Made by a program: the position numbers and the translations under genes | The notes under the pieces: model-generated | The model's database searches: none | What the model was told of the DNA's origin: nothing | Seen by the model: only the letters and a program-made list of their open reading frames with translations | Shown here: piece by piece, positions 41,241 to 49,820 of the stretch | Layout of the letters: each line of letters begins with the position of its first letter | Position numbering within the stretch: position 1 is the first letter of the stretch | Assembly (NCBI GenBank): GCA_013822275.1 | Contig: PNKC01000001.1 | Span: 62,001 to 126,000 of the forward strand | Source of the DNA: Anaerolinea sp. | GTDB taxonomy: Bacteria; Chloroflexota; Dehalococcoidia; Tepidiformales; Tepidiformaceae | DNA: 64,000 nucleotides | Direction of reading: 5' to 3'

Positions 41241-42240
41241 CGGCGGTCTCCTTGTAGAGGTGGTCCATGAGGGTGCTTATGGGCGGGTTCGGGCTTTGCT
41301 CGGCAAAGTCGACGGCCTGTTCGACCACGTGCTCGACGCGTTCGCCAAGTTCGGCCAGCTTCGCTTCGTCCAGGTCGCCGCGCTCGGCCATGTAGGCCTT
41401 CAGCTTCTCGATTGCGTCACGCTTGCGGTACTGTTCGATTTCGTCCTTCAGGCGGTACAGCTCGGGGTCGGCCATGGAGTGGCCGCGGTAGCGATAGGTC
41501 ATGGCCTCCACGAAGTAGGGGCCGTTGCCGGCGCGGCAGTGGTCGACCGCGATTCTTGTGGCGCGATGCACGGCGAGCACGTCCATGCCGTCCACGGAGA
41601 CGGCAGGCATGTTGTAGGCCGCCGCGAGCTTCGGGATCTCAGTGGAAAGTGATTCGTGGAAGGGCACGCCCATGCCGTAGAGGTTGTTTTCGCAGAAGAA
41701 CACGACGGGCGTCTTCCAGAGGACGGAGAGGTTGAGCGCTTCGTGGAACTCACCCTCGCCGACGCTGCCATCACCGAAGACGCACATGATGACGGCGTTC
41801 TGCTTCTTCATCTGGGACGCGAGCCCGAGGCCAACGGCAAGGGGGAGGTGGGCGGTCACGATCGCGTAGCCGCCCAGGAAGCCCTTCTCCACATCGTAGA
41901 GGTGCATAGACCCGCCGCGCCCACCGCTGACGCCGTCCTGGCGGCCGAACAGCTCAGCCATGATGCGGTTCGGGTCCACACCCCTGGCAAGGGCGTGGCC
42001 GTGGTCGCGGTAGTGGGTGACGACCTTGTCCTGCTCCTCGAGGGCGTTGATGGCGCCAACCGCGCACGCTTCCTGGCCGGTGTAGAGGTGGAGGAAGCCG
42101 CGCACTTTGCCCCTGGTGTACATCTCGCCGGCCTTCTCTTCGAAGCGGCGCATGAGCATCATCTGGTAGAGGAACATGCCGAGCTGTTCGGCACCCAGTT
42201 CCTGTTCGGGTTTGGCGCCTGCTGTGGTGGGGGACTTCAC
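41233..42240 (-). CDS. 2-oxoacid dehydrogenase E1 component, alpha subunit
   Basis: 335 residues. The TPP motif starts GDGSVGEGEFHEALNL and ends FFCENN, with YRDHGHALARGVDP and the phospho-loop region TYRYRGHSMADPE as further marks. It decarboxylates a 2-oxoacid, probably pyruvate, and loads the lipoyl arm of E2. The GTG start overlaps the lpdA stop by four bases. The regulatory serine loop of mitochondrial E1 is present as sequence, but no kinase is known here. Confidence 0.93.
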   Translation of the reverse strand: MKSPTTAGAKPEQELGAEQLGMFLYQMMLMRRFEEKAGEMYTRGKVRGFLHLYTGQEACAVGAINALEEQDKVVTHYRDHGHALARGVDPNRIMAELFGRQDGVSGGRGGSMHLYDVEKGFLGGYAIVTAHLPLAVGLGLASQMKKQNAVIMCVFGDGSVGEGEFHEALNLSVLWKTPVVFFCENNLYGMGVPFHESLSTEIPKLAAAYNMPAVSVDGMDVLAVHRATRIAVDHCRAGNGPYFVEAMTYRYRGHSMADPELYRLKDEIEQYRKRDAIEKLKAYMAERGDLDEAKLAELGERVEHVVEQAVDFAEQSPNPPISTLMDHLYKETAGG

Positions 42241-43664
42241 GAGGTGGCAACTCCTGGAGGGGTGGCGGCCTTCAAGCTCTTGCGGTGGGCGATGTGGATG
42301 GCTTCGCCGGCGACAGCCAAAGCGGCTTCCTTGATCGCTTCCGGCAGCGAGGGGTGGGCGTGGACGGCAAAACCAAGTTCGGTGGTCGTTGCTTCGAGAA
42401 GGGCGACCATGGTCGCCTCGCCGAGAAGGTCGTTGATGTCGTGGCCGACCATGTGGATGCCGAGGATCTGGCCTGTCGGGCCGTCCGCGACGACTTTGAC
42501 GAAGCCCTCCGTTTCACCGACGGCGATGGACTTCCCGAGAGCGCTGAGCGGGAAACGGCCTGTCTTTACGGTGTAGCCGGCCTCTTTTGCCTTCTGTTCG
42601 GTGTAGCCGATAGAGCCCACCTGGGGCTGGCAGAAGGTTGCGCGCGGCATCTGGATGTAGTCCAGGGTGGCGACGGTGTGGCCGGCGATGTGCTCGGCAG
42701 CGATGACGCCCTGCTGAGACGCGACGTGCGCCAGCATGAGCTTGCCGGTGACATCGCCGATGGCGTAGATGCCGGGCACGTTGGTCTGCATGGTGTCGTC
42801 AATCTCGATGAAGCCGCGCTGCGTGGCGACGCCGGCGCCTTCGAGGTTCAGACCCTGCGTGTGGGGCACGAAGCCAACGGCGATCAGCACGCGTTCTACC
42901 TCAATGGTTTCCGGGCCGGCGGCCGTCTTCAGGGTGATGGTGGCAATCTTGCCCTTAAGGGCGACGCCTTCGACCTGCGTCTTCACGAGGCAGCGGATGC
43001 CGCGGGCTTCGAAGGAGCGCTTGAGGAGGCGGCCAGCGTCCTGGTCTTCGAGGGGCAGGAGTGTGTCCAGGAGTTCAACGAGGGTGACGTTGGAGCCGTA
43101 GCTGGCCCAACTGTAGGCGAACTCGACGCCGATCGCGCCGCCGCCGACGATGAGGACACGCTTGGGCGCGTCTCGTTGGGCGAGGGCTTCACGGCTGGTG
43201 ACCACCACCTTGCCATCAATCGGGATGCCGGGGAGCGTGCGGGCGGACGCGCCGGTGGCGATGATGACCGCCTTCGCCCCGTATTCGACGCCGTTGCAGA
43301 CGACGGTGTTGCGGTCTTTCAGTGTGGCTGCGCCTGCCACGGTGGTGACGCCGTTGTCACGGAGGAGGCCTTCGACGCCCCCGACAAGTTGCTCAACCAC
43401 CTGGCGGCTGCGGTCGATGGCGGCGCCGAAGTCGTACTTCGGGTTGGACACGGAGATGCCCCACTTCGCCGCACCGCGGACGAGGTTGACAACGTCGGCG
43501 TTTTTGAGGATGGCCTTGCTGGGGATGCAGCCCCAGTTCAGGCAGAGGCCGCCGACGCGGTCGCGCTCGAAGAGGGCGACTGATTTGCCGAGCTGAGCGG
43601 CGCGAATAGCGGCGACATAGCCGCCGGGGCCGCCGCCGATGATTGCGACATCGTGACTTGCCAT
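42237..43664 (-). CDS. lpdA: Dihydrolipoamide dehydrogenase (E3)
   Basis: 475 residues. FAD site IIGGGPGGYVAAIRAAQLG, redox disulfide GGLCLNWGCIPSK (Cys41, Cys46), NAD-binding GGGAIGVEFA, second FAD motif GIYAIGDV and the C-terminal HAHPSLPEA with the catalytic His and Glu. It reoxidises lipoyl groups with NAD. It is first in the operon; AGGAG precedes the ATG by seven bases. A TAAAAT 37 bases upstream (43701-43706) is a possible -10 box, with a poor -35. Confidence 0.95.
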   Translation of the reverse strand: MASHDVAIIGGGPGGYVAAIRAAQLGKSVALFERDRVGGLCLNWGCIPSKAILKNADVVNLVRGAAKWGISVSNPKYDFGAAIDRSRQVVEQLVGGVEGLLRDNGVTTVAGAATLKDRNTVVCNGVEYGAKAVIIATGASARTLPGIPIDGKVVVTSREALAQRDAPKRVLIVGGGAIGVEFAYSWASYGSNVTLVELLDTLLPLEDQDAGRLLKRSFEARGIRCLVKTQVEGVALKGKIATITLKTAAGPETIEVERVLIAVGFVPHTQGLNLEGAGVATQRGFIEIDDTMQTNVPGIYAIGDVTGKLMLAHVASQQGVIAAEHIAGHTVATLDYIQMPRATFCQPQVGSIGYTEQKAKEAGYTVKTGRFPLSALGKSIAVGETEGFVKVVADGPTGQILGIHMVGHDINDLLGEATMVALLEATTTELGFAVHAHPSLPEAIKEAALAVAGEAIHIAHRKSLKAATPPGVATS

Positions 43665-43771
43665 AGCCTGCTCCTAGACTACCATAGATTCGGCTGATGT
43701 ATTTTAAGGGCTCGGGACACCCGCTCCAGCCTGTCCCGTGCCACTATCGTGCGAGAACGGCTGGCGGATGT

Positions 43772-44455
43772 CTATGCCTGTTGGGCCGAGTGCGAGGGGC
43801 TTTCTTCCCTTACGGGCGGGAGGAATGGGCGGCGAAGCACGTACATCGCGTGGCTGCGCAACGGACGGATGGCCGCGAGCGGTGCGTACGCCCAGGGCGC
43901 CCAGTGGCCGATCGGCCGGGCGATGGGTGGTGCAAGGGTGATGGGTTGGACCCGCATTGGGCACTTCGGGAACCAACGGCGGATGTCATCCGCGAGTACG
44001 GCGTGGACGGCCGCGTTGCGGGGGTTCTTCTTGCGCATGTCGTAAATGACGATGAGCCCGCCGGGCCGGGTAATGCGGAAGAGCTCGCGGGCGACGGCGT
44101 GGGCGGCGTCTTCATCCGGGATGCTGCTGAAGAGGGTGAAGGCGAGGGCAAGGTCGAAGGTGGCGTTGGTCTCGGGGATATCGGCCGCGCTGCCGCTGTG
44201 GACACGGATCTCGGGAGCGTGGGCTTTGTTGTAATCGACGGCGGCGGGGTCGACGTCGATTCCGGCGATGTTTTCCGGGCGCGCGCCCCACTGGACGAAG
44301 AGGCGCATGTTGTAGCCAGTTGAGCAGCCTGCCTCGAAGGCCCTGAACTGGTCCAGGGTGTCGAACCCGTGCTTGCGCAGGAGTTTCGCCAGGAAGCGCT
44401 CGCGCTCCTGGACCATGAGGAGGTTACCGGGTTCGAGGATGGATTGGTTCGCCAT
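43772..44455 (-). CDS. Class I SAM-dependent methyltransferase
   Basis: 227 residues. The SAM motif I is FEAGCSTGYNMRLFV, followed by GIDVDPAAVDYNKAH (acidic loop), FDLALAFTLFSSIPDED and RPGGLIVIYDMRKKNP. The C-terminal 60 residues are hydrophobic, with two possible membrane-touching segments. The substrate is unknown; ubiquinone/menaquinone-type or sugar methyltransferases look similar. The ATG at 44455 lacks a clear ribosome site. It is divergent from the aminotransferase gene. Confidence 0.83.
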   Translation of the reverse strand: MANQSILEPGNLLMVQERERFLAKLLRKHGFDTLDQFRAFEAGCSTGYNMRLFVQWGARPENIAGIDVDPAAVDYNKAHAPEIRVHSGSAADIPETNATFDLALAFTLFSSIPDEDAAHAVARELFRITRPGGLIVIYDMRKKNPRNAAVHAVLADDIRRWFPKCPMRVQPITLAPPIARPIGHWAPWAYAPLAAIRPLRSHAMYVLRRPFLPPVREESPSHSAQQA

Positions 44456-44540
44456 GCGTGAAGTAAGGCTTGCGGGCGGGGGCGTAAGGCGCAAGCGGTC
44501 AGGGGCGGGGGCGGTAGAATCGCGAATGTGAGGTGCAACC

Positions 44541-45878
44541 ATGGGCGCGATTGAGCAGGAGTACATCGAAAAGCATGCCGGTTCGGCGCGGCTCTACGAG
44601 CGGGCGGGCAAGGTACTGCCGAGTGGCGTGACCCATGACAGCCGCTTCATGCGCCCGTTTCCCCTTTATGCCCGGCGGGCCGCCGGCTCGCGGAAGTGGG
44701 ACGTGGATGGCAACGAACACGTTGACTACGTGGTTGGCCACGGGGCGTTGCTGCTTGGGCACAGCTTTCCCGGCGTGACGGAGGCAGCGATGGCCCAGCT
44801 CCCGCTCGGGACGCATTACGGCGCCAGCCAGGAGAAGGAGGTCGAGTGGGCCGAGGAGGTGGTCCGGCTGGTGCCCTCGGCCGAGGTGGTCCGCTTCACC
44901 AGTTCGGGCACGGAAGCGACGCTGATGGCGCTGCGGCTTGCCCGCACCTACAGCGGCAAACCCGCCATCCTCAAGTTCGACAGGCACTTTCATGGCTGGC
45001 ATGACTACGTGGCGGCGAGTTCGAAGTATGGGGGTGTGGCGCCTGCTGGCGTCCCCCAGGGGACGCTGGAGAGCGTTGTGATTGCGCCGGTTGCCCTGGA
45101 CGCGGTGAGAGAGGTGCTGGACCGGCGTGATGACGTTGGAGCGATCATCGTCGAGGCCGCGGGCGCTTCGAGCGGGACGCTGCCGGTGCCGCGAGGGTTC
45201 CTCCGGGAACTGCGGGCGCTCACCACGGAGCGTGGCATCGTCATGATCATGGACGAGGTGGTGACTGGCTTTCGCTGGGCGCCTGGCGGCGTGCAGGAGC
45301 TCGAAGGCGTAACGCCGGACCTGACGACGCTGGCGAAGGTCCTCGCGGGCGGGCTTCCGGGTGGCGCGGTCGCCGGCAAACGCGAGGTGATGGAGCATCT
45401 CCAGTTCCCGCCGCCGGGTTCGAAGGCCGAAAAGGTGGGACACCCGGGCACGTTCAACGCGAATCCACTGTCGGCTGCGGCGGGCGTGGCCTGCCTGCGA
45501 GAGATCGCGGACGGGGAACACCAGAAGCGGGCGAGCGCGCACGCGGCGCAGCTGCGCGCGGGCATGAACGGCGTCCTCTGCGAGCTTGGCGTCCCGGGCG
45601 TGGTTTACGGCCAATCGAGCGAGTTCCGCATCCTCCTCACGGGGACGGTCCCAGAGGCCGCGGACTACGACCCGCGCAACCTGAGCTGGGACCTGCTGGC
45701 GGCCGGGAACCCTTCGGAACGGTCTCGCCTGCTGCACCTGGCGATGGCGAGCCGCGGTGTACACCTCTTCGGCGACGGCGGGATGGCAAGCTCCGTGCAC
45801 ACGGATGAGGACCTCGCGGTGGCGCTGGAGGCGTGGCGCGGTTCGATTGTGGCGCTGCGCGATGAGGCCGTGCTGTGA
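44541..45878 (+). CDS. Class III aminotransferase, glutamate-1-semialdehyde aminomutase-like
   Basis: 445 residues. It follows the GSAM/ornithine aminotransferase fold: RAGSRKWDVDGNEHVDYVVG, FTSSGTEATLMALRLAR (PLP phosphate), HFHGWHDY, VIMDEVVTGFR (short form IMDEVVTGFR) and the PLP Lys in TLAKVLAGGLPGG. These match HemL-like enzymes, but no other heme gene is near, so it may act on another amino acid. GAGGTG precedes the ATG by seven bases; TAGAAT at 44515-44520 is a possible -10 box. Confidence 0.88.
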   Translation: MGAIEQEYIEKHAGSARLYERAGKVLPSGVTHDSRFMRPFPLYARRAAGSRKWDVDGNEHVDYVVGHGALLLGHSFPGVTEAAMAQLPLGTHYGASQEKEVEWAEEVVRLVPSAEVVRFTSSGTEATLMALRLARTYSGKPAILKFDRHFHGWHDYVAASSKYGGVAPAGVPQGTLESVVIAPVALDAVREVLDRRDDVGAIIVEAAGASSGTLPVPRGFLRELRALTTERGIVMIMDEVVTGFRWAPGGVQELEGVTPDLTTLAKVLAGGLPGGAVAGKREVMEHLQFPPPGSKAEKVGHPGTFNANPLSAAAGVACLREIADGEHQKRASAHAAQLRAGMNGVLCELGVPGVVYGQSSEFRILLTGTVPEAADYDPRNLSWDLLAAGNPSERSRLLHLAMASRGVHLFGDGGMASSVHTDEDLAVALEAWRGSIVALRDEAVL

Positions 45879-45907
45879 TGCTTGCTTCGGCGGAGTAGGA
45901 TTGAAGC

Positions 45908-46288
45908 ATGATCTCCACGATTATCTTCCTCGTCATCCTGCTTGGGCCGTTCATCGTCTTCCTCGCGAACGCGCTCATCCGCCGGGCGGATGACATGGGC
46001 ATTGCGGGCGGGATCAAGAAGCCGCGCGGCGTCAAGACGGCGAAGCCGCCGCGGCCGTCCAGCCCGGCGAAGGCGAAACGGACGGCGATGCGGGCGCGGC
46101 GGGTCACCTATTGCGGCCGGGGGCTCACGCACTTTGCCCTGGCCGTCATCGGGTCGCAGGATGCTTGCCGATACTGCGGGCGGCTGGAAACGGTCCCGCC
46201 GGATGGCCCCGGCGGGGACGGGCACGACGAGGAGACGGACGCCGTTTTGGCGGAAGTGGAGCAGATCCTGGACCGCGGCGAGCGCTGA
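45908..46288 (+). CDS. Single-span membrane protein with Cys pair, unknown function
   Basis: 126 residues. An N-terminal membrane span (IFLVILLGPFIVFLANAL) is followed by a basic Pro/Lys-rich linker and a soluble part with YCGRG, then CRYCGRL, a possible zinc site. The C-terminus is acidic. I do not recognise the family. AGGA precedes the ATG by nine bases. It lies 29 bp after the aminotransferase gene in the same direction. Confidence 0.65.
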   Translation: MISTIIFLVILLGPFIVFLANALIRRADDMGIAGGIKKPRGVKTAKPPRPSSPAKAKRTAMRARRVTYCGRGLTHFALAVIGSQDACRYCGRLETVPPDGPGGDGHDEETDAVLAEVEQILDRGER

Positions 46289-46346
46289 CCCACGGGTTGG
46301 CTCCGGCCACTATACTTTCCCCACCTGAACCCCGGAGTTGGAAACG

Positions 46347-47339
46347 ATGAAGCATGTCCGCCTGGGCCGCACCGGCCTCCAGGTTTCGCGCCTCTGCCTC
46401 GGCACAATGACGTTCGGCCTCCAGTGTGAGGAGAAGACCTCGATCGCGATCATGGACCGCGCCGCCGCTGGCGGTGTGACGTTCTTCGACACCGCCGACG
46501 TGTACCCGCTGGGCGGGACGGGAGAGACCGTGGGCCGGACCGAGGAGATCGTAGGCCGGTGGCTGCGGGGCCGGCGCTCGAACTTCATCCTCGCGACCAA
46601 GTGCTTTGGACGGAGCGGGCCGGCGCGCTGGGACCAGGGGAATTCGCGCAAGCACATCCTGGATGCGGTTGACGCTTCTCTGCGGCGCCTGGACACCGAC
46701 TACATCGACCTCTACCAGTTGCACGGGCCGGACCCGGAGACGCCCATCGACGAGACGTTGCGGGCGCTGGAGGATGTGGTCCGCGCGGGCAAGGTGCGGT
46801 ATGTGGGGTGTTCGAACTTCCTCGCTTACCAGGTTGCGCGTGCAATCGGCCGGAGCGAAGCCATGGGGGTGGTCCGGTTCGATTCGGTCCAGCCGCGCTA
46901 CAACCTGCTCTTCCGCGAGATCGAGCGGGAGCTGCTGCCCCTGTGTGGTGAGGAGGGGATTGGCGTGATCCCGTACAACCCGATCGCCGGCGGCCTGCTG
47001 AGCGGCAAGCACAACCCGGATGCGGGCCCCGAGGAGGGGTCGCGCTTCACCCTGGGGACGGCCGCGCAGCGCTACCAGGACCGCTACTGGCACGAGGGGA
47101 TGTTCGAGACGGTGGACCAGATCCGGCCGCTGGCGCAGGAGGCGGGGATGACGTTGCCGCAGCTTGCGGTGGCGTGGGTATTGGCGAACCCGGCCATCAC
47201 GGCGCCGATCATCGGCGCGAGCCGCCCGGAGCAACTTGAGGACACCCTCAAGGCCGCCGACACGCCGCTCGCCGCTGACCTGAAGCAGCGGCTGGACGAC
47301 CTGACGGCGGTATACCGGCGCGGCGACGCGGCGCGGTGA
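46347..47339 (+). CDS. Aldo/keto reductase
   Basis: 330 residues. Catalytic tetrad in view: DTADVY (Asp and Tyr), Lys in ILATKCFG and His in LYQLHGPD; NADPH-binding IGASRPEQLEDTL at the C-terminal end. It belongs to the YajO/Gfo-like group, substrate unknown. The ATG at 46347 has GGAG 11 bases upstream; a TTG three codons earlier is an alternative. TATACT at 46311-46316 is a plausible -10 box. It overlaps the next gene by four bases (GTGA). Confidence 0.9.
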   Translation: MKHVRLGRTGLQVSRLCLGTMTFGLQCEEKTSIAIMDRAAAGGVTFFDTADVYPLGGTGETVGRTEEIVGRWLRGRRSNFILATKCFGRSGPARWDQGNSRKHILDAVDASLRRLDTDYIDLYQLHGPDPETPIDETLRALEDVVRAGKVRYVGCSNFLAYQVARAIGRSEAMGVVRFDSVQPRYNLLFREIERELLPLCGEEGIGVIPYNPIAGGLLSGKHNPDAGPEEGSRFTLGTAAQRYQDRYWHEGMFETVDQIRPLAQEAGMTLPQLAVAWVLANPAITAPIIGASRPEQLEDTLKAADTPLAADLKQRLDDLTAVYRRGDAAR

Positions 47340-48121
47340 GCGCCGAACACCCAGCCGACCCGGAACTCAGGGCGCTGCTGGCCATCGCCCGCGAGGCCTC
47401 GCGCCTCGCCGGGGAAGTCATCATGCCGCTCTACGATTCCGTCCTCACAGTTGAACTCAAAGCGGACCGCACGCCGGTGACGCTCGCGGACCGCAACGCC
47501 GAGGAAGCGCTCCGGCGCTTCCTTGAACGTGAATGCCCGGGCCACGGCATCCTGGGCGAGGAGTTCGGTGAGCGAGCGGGGGATGGCCGCTACCGCTGGA
47601 TTCTCGACCCGATCGACGGGACGCAGTCGTTCATCCGCCACGTGCCTCTCTTTGGGACGCTGGTCGCGCTGGAGCGTGAAGGAGAACCAGTCGTAGGCGT
47701 TATCGGCTGCCATGCCGTGGGTGAGACCGCCTATGCCGCGAAAGGCATGGGCGCGTTTATAAACGAGCGGCCGACGCGGGTGTCAGAAGCGCGGGAGCTT
47801 CGGGACTCCCTGGTGCTCGGGCCCAGCGCGAGCACCATGCACCGCACGCGGCCAGCCGTACTCCAAGCTCTCCTGGCGAACGCCCGCATCCAGAGTTGGT
47901 GCGACTGCTATGGGTATTTGATGGTCGCGGCCGGCCGCGCGGACGCGATGATCGACCCGGAGATGAGCATCTGGGATGCGGCGGCGCTCTATCCGGTGAT
48001 TACCGAGGCGGGCGGCCGAATGACTACCTGGGAGGGCGAGGACCGGGTAGGAGACAGCGTGATCGCTACGAACGGGCTCCTGCACCAGGCAATGCTCGCC
48101 GTTGTTCAAACTACGGCCTGA
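47336..48121 (+). CDS. Inositol-monophosphatase family phosphatase (HisN-like)
   Basis: 261 residues. The metal-binding set of the family is present: ADRTPVTLADRNAEE, EEFGE with its Glu, WILDPIDGTQSFIRHVP and, near the end, IDPEMSIWDAAALYPV. Sequence features resemble histidinol-phosphatase HisN, which completes histidine synthesis, but no his gene is near; it could be a CysQ-like or inositol phosphatase. It is co-translated with the aldo/keto reductase. Confidence 0.87.
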   Translation: MSAEHPADPELRALLAIAREASRLAGEVIMPLYDSVLTVELKADRTPVTLADRNAEEALRRFLERECPGHGILGEEFGERAGDGRYRWILDPIDGTQSFIRHVPLFGTLVALEREGEPVVGVIGCHAVGETAYAAKGMGAFINERPTRVSEARELRDSLVLGPSASTMHRTRPAVLQALLANARIQSWCDCYGYLMVAAGRADAMIDPEMSIWDAAALYPVITEAGGRMTTWEGEDRVGDSVIATNGLLHQAMLAVVQTTA

Positions 48122-48138
48122 GGCCGGGGGCAGCGAAA

Positions 48139-48161
48139 AGGCGCGGTGTGCGGCCGCGCCT
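48139..48161. terminator. Bidirectional terminator between hisN-like and DUF5679 genes
   Basis: AGGCGCGG and CCGCGCCT pair around seven bases. On the minus strand a TTTT follows, ending the DUF5679 transcript; on the plus strand CTTCTC follows. Confidence 0.65.
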
Positions 48162-48192
48162 CTTCTCACGTGCCCGGTCTGACAGATGGGCG

Positions 48193-48333
48193 CTAGGCCT
48201 TGCCGATTTTGAACATTTTGGTGCCACAGGTCGGGCACTTGCCCTCGGTGGCGGGCTTGCCGTTCTTCATCGTGATCGGGGTGGCATTGGACATCTCCCG
48301 CTTTACGCGGCACTTGAGGCAGTAGGCTTCCAC
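48193..48333 (-). CDS. DUF5679 zinc-ribbon mini-protein
   Basis: 46 residues: a YCLKC pair, a KREMSNATPITMKNGKPA middle and a CPTCGTKMF pair. The two CxxC pairs would bind one zinc. This matches the short DUF5679 family found widely in Chloroflexota and others; function unknown. A GTG start at 48333 has GGAGG ten bases upstream. The gene is followed by a bidirectional terminator. Confidence 0.82.
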   Translation of the reverse strand: MEAYCLKCRVKREMSNATPITMKNGKPATEGKCPTCGTKMFKIGKA

Positions 48334-48494
48334 GAAGAGTTTCCCTCCTTCGTTTCCTGCCTGGGCAGGAACGAGCGCTGGCAGTTAATTGTTATAGGGA
48401 ATAAGCGGTTGCTCACCCCCCTCCAGCGCCACAGGCATGATCGAACCGCCGTCGCGCGATGTCAAGAGGGAAATCGTATCTATGCGCTACATAA

Positions 48495-49418
48495 CTACGA
48501 GAAAGTGACAGGTTTGGCCAGATTCAGCACCTTGACCCCACGAATCTCTCCGTTTTCCGCCACTGAACCGACGCCCACGAACTCGCCCGCGGTGTCATAG
48601 ATTCGCGCGGGCAGGGTGGCCCGCGCGGCGGGGACGAGGCCCGCGACCACCGCGCCGAACCGCAGCTTGGCGGCGCGTGGGTGGTCCACAATGGCTGCGT
48701 CGAACTCCGCGATGCCTTCGTCCGGCTGGAGCAGGACCTCTTCGAGCGTGCCATTCTCGACGTGCGCAGCGATCGCATTAAGGGTGGTTGCGCCTGTGAG
48801 GGAGAAGCGGCCAACGTGCGTGCGGCGCAGCGAACCAAGGTGCGCGCCGCAACCCAGCGCCTCGCCGATGTCTCTCGCAAGGCTCCGGACGTAGGTGCCC
48901 GGCCCGCAATGCACCGCCACGCGCAGCCGCCCGGGCGAAAGCGGCGCGAGTGCGATTTCATGGATAGTGATGGGCCGCTCTGGGAGTTGCCGCTCCTCGC
49001 CAGCGCGCGCGCGGGCATACGCGCGTATGCCGTCTACCTTGATTGCGCTGTAGGCCGGTGGACGTTGGCTCAGGTAGCCGCGGAACCGTCGCTCGAGCTC
49101 GCGGAGCTGCGCTTCAACGACCGGCGGTACGGGACGCCGGAGCAGGATCTCGCCCTCGGCGTCGTCGGTCGTGGTTGTCGCCCCAAGCACAATCTCGCCC
49201 TCGTAGCGCTTGTCATGGGCGGTCATGTATTCCACGAGGCGGGTGGCCTGGCCAAGGCAGAGGACGAGCACGCCGGTCGCCATGGGGTCCAGGGTGCCGG
49301 TGTGGCCGATGCGGCGCTGGCCCGTAATCCCGCGGGCCTTCGCAACCACGTCGTGGCTTGTCCAGCCGGCGGGTTTGTCCATGACGATGATCCCGTCGAG
49401 CGCCGAGGCTGCGCGCAC
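48495..49418 (-). CDS. truB: tRNA pseudouridine(55) synthase TruB
   Basis: 307 residues. The catalytic Asp44 lies in IGHTGTLDPMATGVL, with DKPAGWTSHDV before it and PPAYSAIKVDG and CGPGTYVRSLARDIG after it. The C-terminal PUA-like segment ends VKVLNLAKPV. It makes pseudouridine 55 in the T-loop of tRNAs. A GTG start stands one base after the rbfA stop, so it is the last gene of the nusA operon. A 161-bp gap to the DUF5679 gene has no gene. Confidence 0.94.
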   Translation of the reverse strand: MRAASALDGIIVMDKPAGWTSHDVVAKARGITGQRRIGHTGTLDPMATGVLVLCLGQATRLVEYMTAHDKRYEGEIVLGATTTTDDAEGEILLRRPVPPVVEAQLRELERRFRGYLSQRPPAYSAIKVDGIRAYARARAGEERQLPERPITIHEIALAPLSPGRLRVAVHCGPGTYVRSLARDIGEALGCGAHLGSLRRTHVGRFSLTGATTLNAIAAHVENGTLEEVLLQPDEGIAEFDAAIVDHPRAAKLRFGAVVAGLVPAARATLPARIYDTAGEFVGVGSVAENGEIRGVKVLNLAKPVTFS

Positions 49419-49419
49419 G

Positions 49420-49788
49420 CTACTCCGCCGAGGGCTCTTCGCGCTGGTGGCTGACTTCGTTGATCAACGATGCAAGCCGGGCGCCCCGTTCGATCGACGG
49501 GTCGAAGCGGAAGACGAGCTCAGGCACGTTGCGCAGCCGGAGGCGGTGCATCAGCTCCCGGTGCATGAAGTGAGCGGAATGCTCGAGGCCCTTGATGGCG
49601 TCGACGCGTTCCTGCCCGTTGCCGAGGTGGGAGACGTAGACGGTCGCCCGGCGCAGGTCTGGCGAGACCAGCACTTCGGTGATCGAGATCATCCCGCGGC
49701 TGACGCGCGGGTCCTTCACCTCGCGGAGGATGAGGTCGGCAAGTTCTTCGCGCAGCAGTTCCGCCACACGGGTTGTACGCATGCTCAT
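49420..49788 (-). CDS. rbfA: Ribosome-binding factor A
   Basis: 122 residues, usual size. The KH-like fold shows RVAELLREELADLILREVKDP, GMISITEVLVSPDLRRATVYVS and ELMHRLRLRNVPELVFRFD. It matures the 30S subunit in cold. The ATG at 49788 has AGGAG eight bases upstream. It sits between infB (32 bp) and truB (1 bp). Confidence 0.94.
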   Translation of the reverse strand: MSMRTTRVAELLREELADLILREVKDPRVSRGMISITEVLVSPDLRRATVYVSHLGNGQERVDAIKGLEHSAHFMHRELMHRLRLRNVPELVFRFDPSIERGARLASLINEVSHQREEPSAE

Positions 49789-49820
49789 GGGCGCGCTCCT
49801 GGGCCGGGGAATCCGGCCGG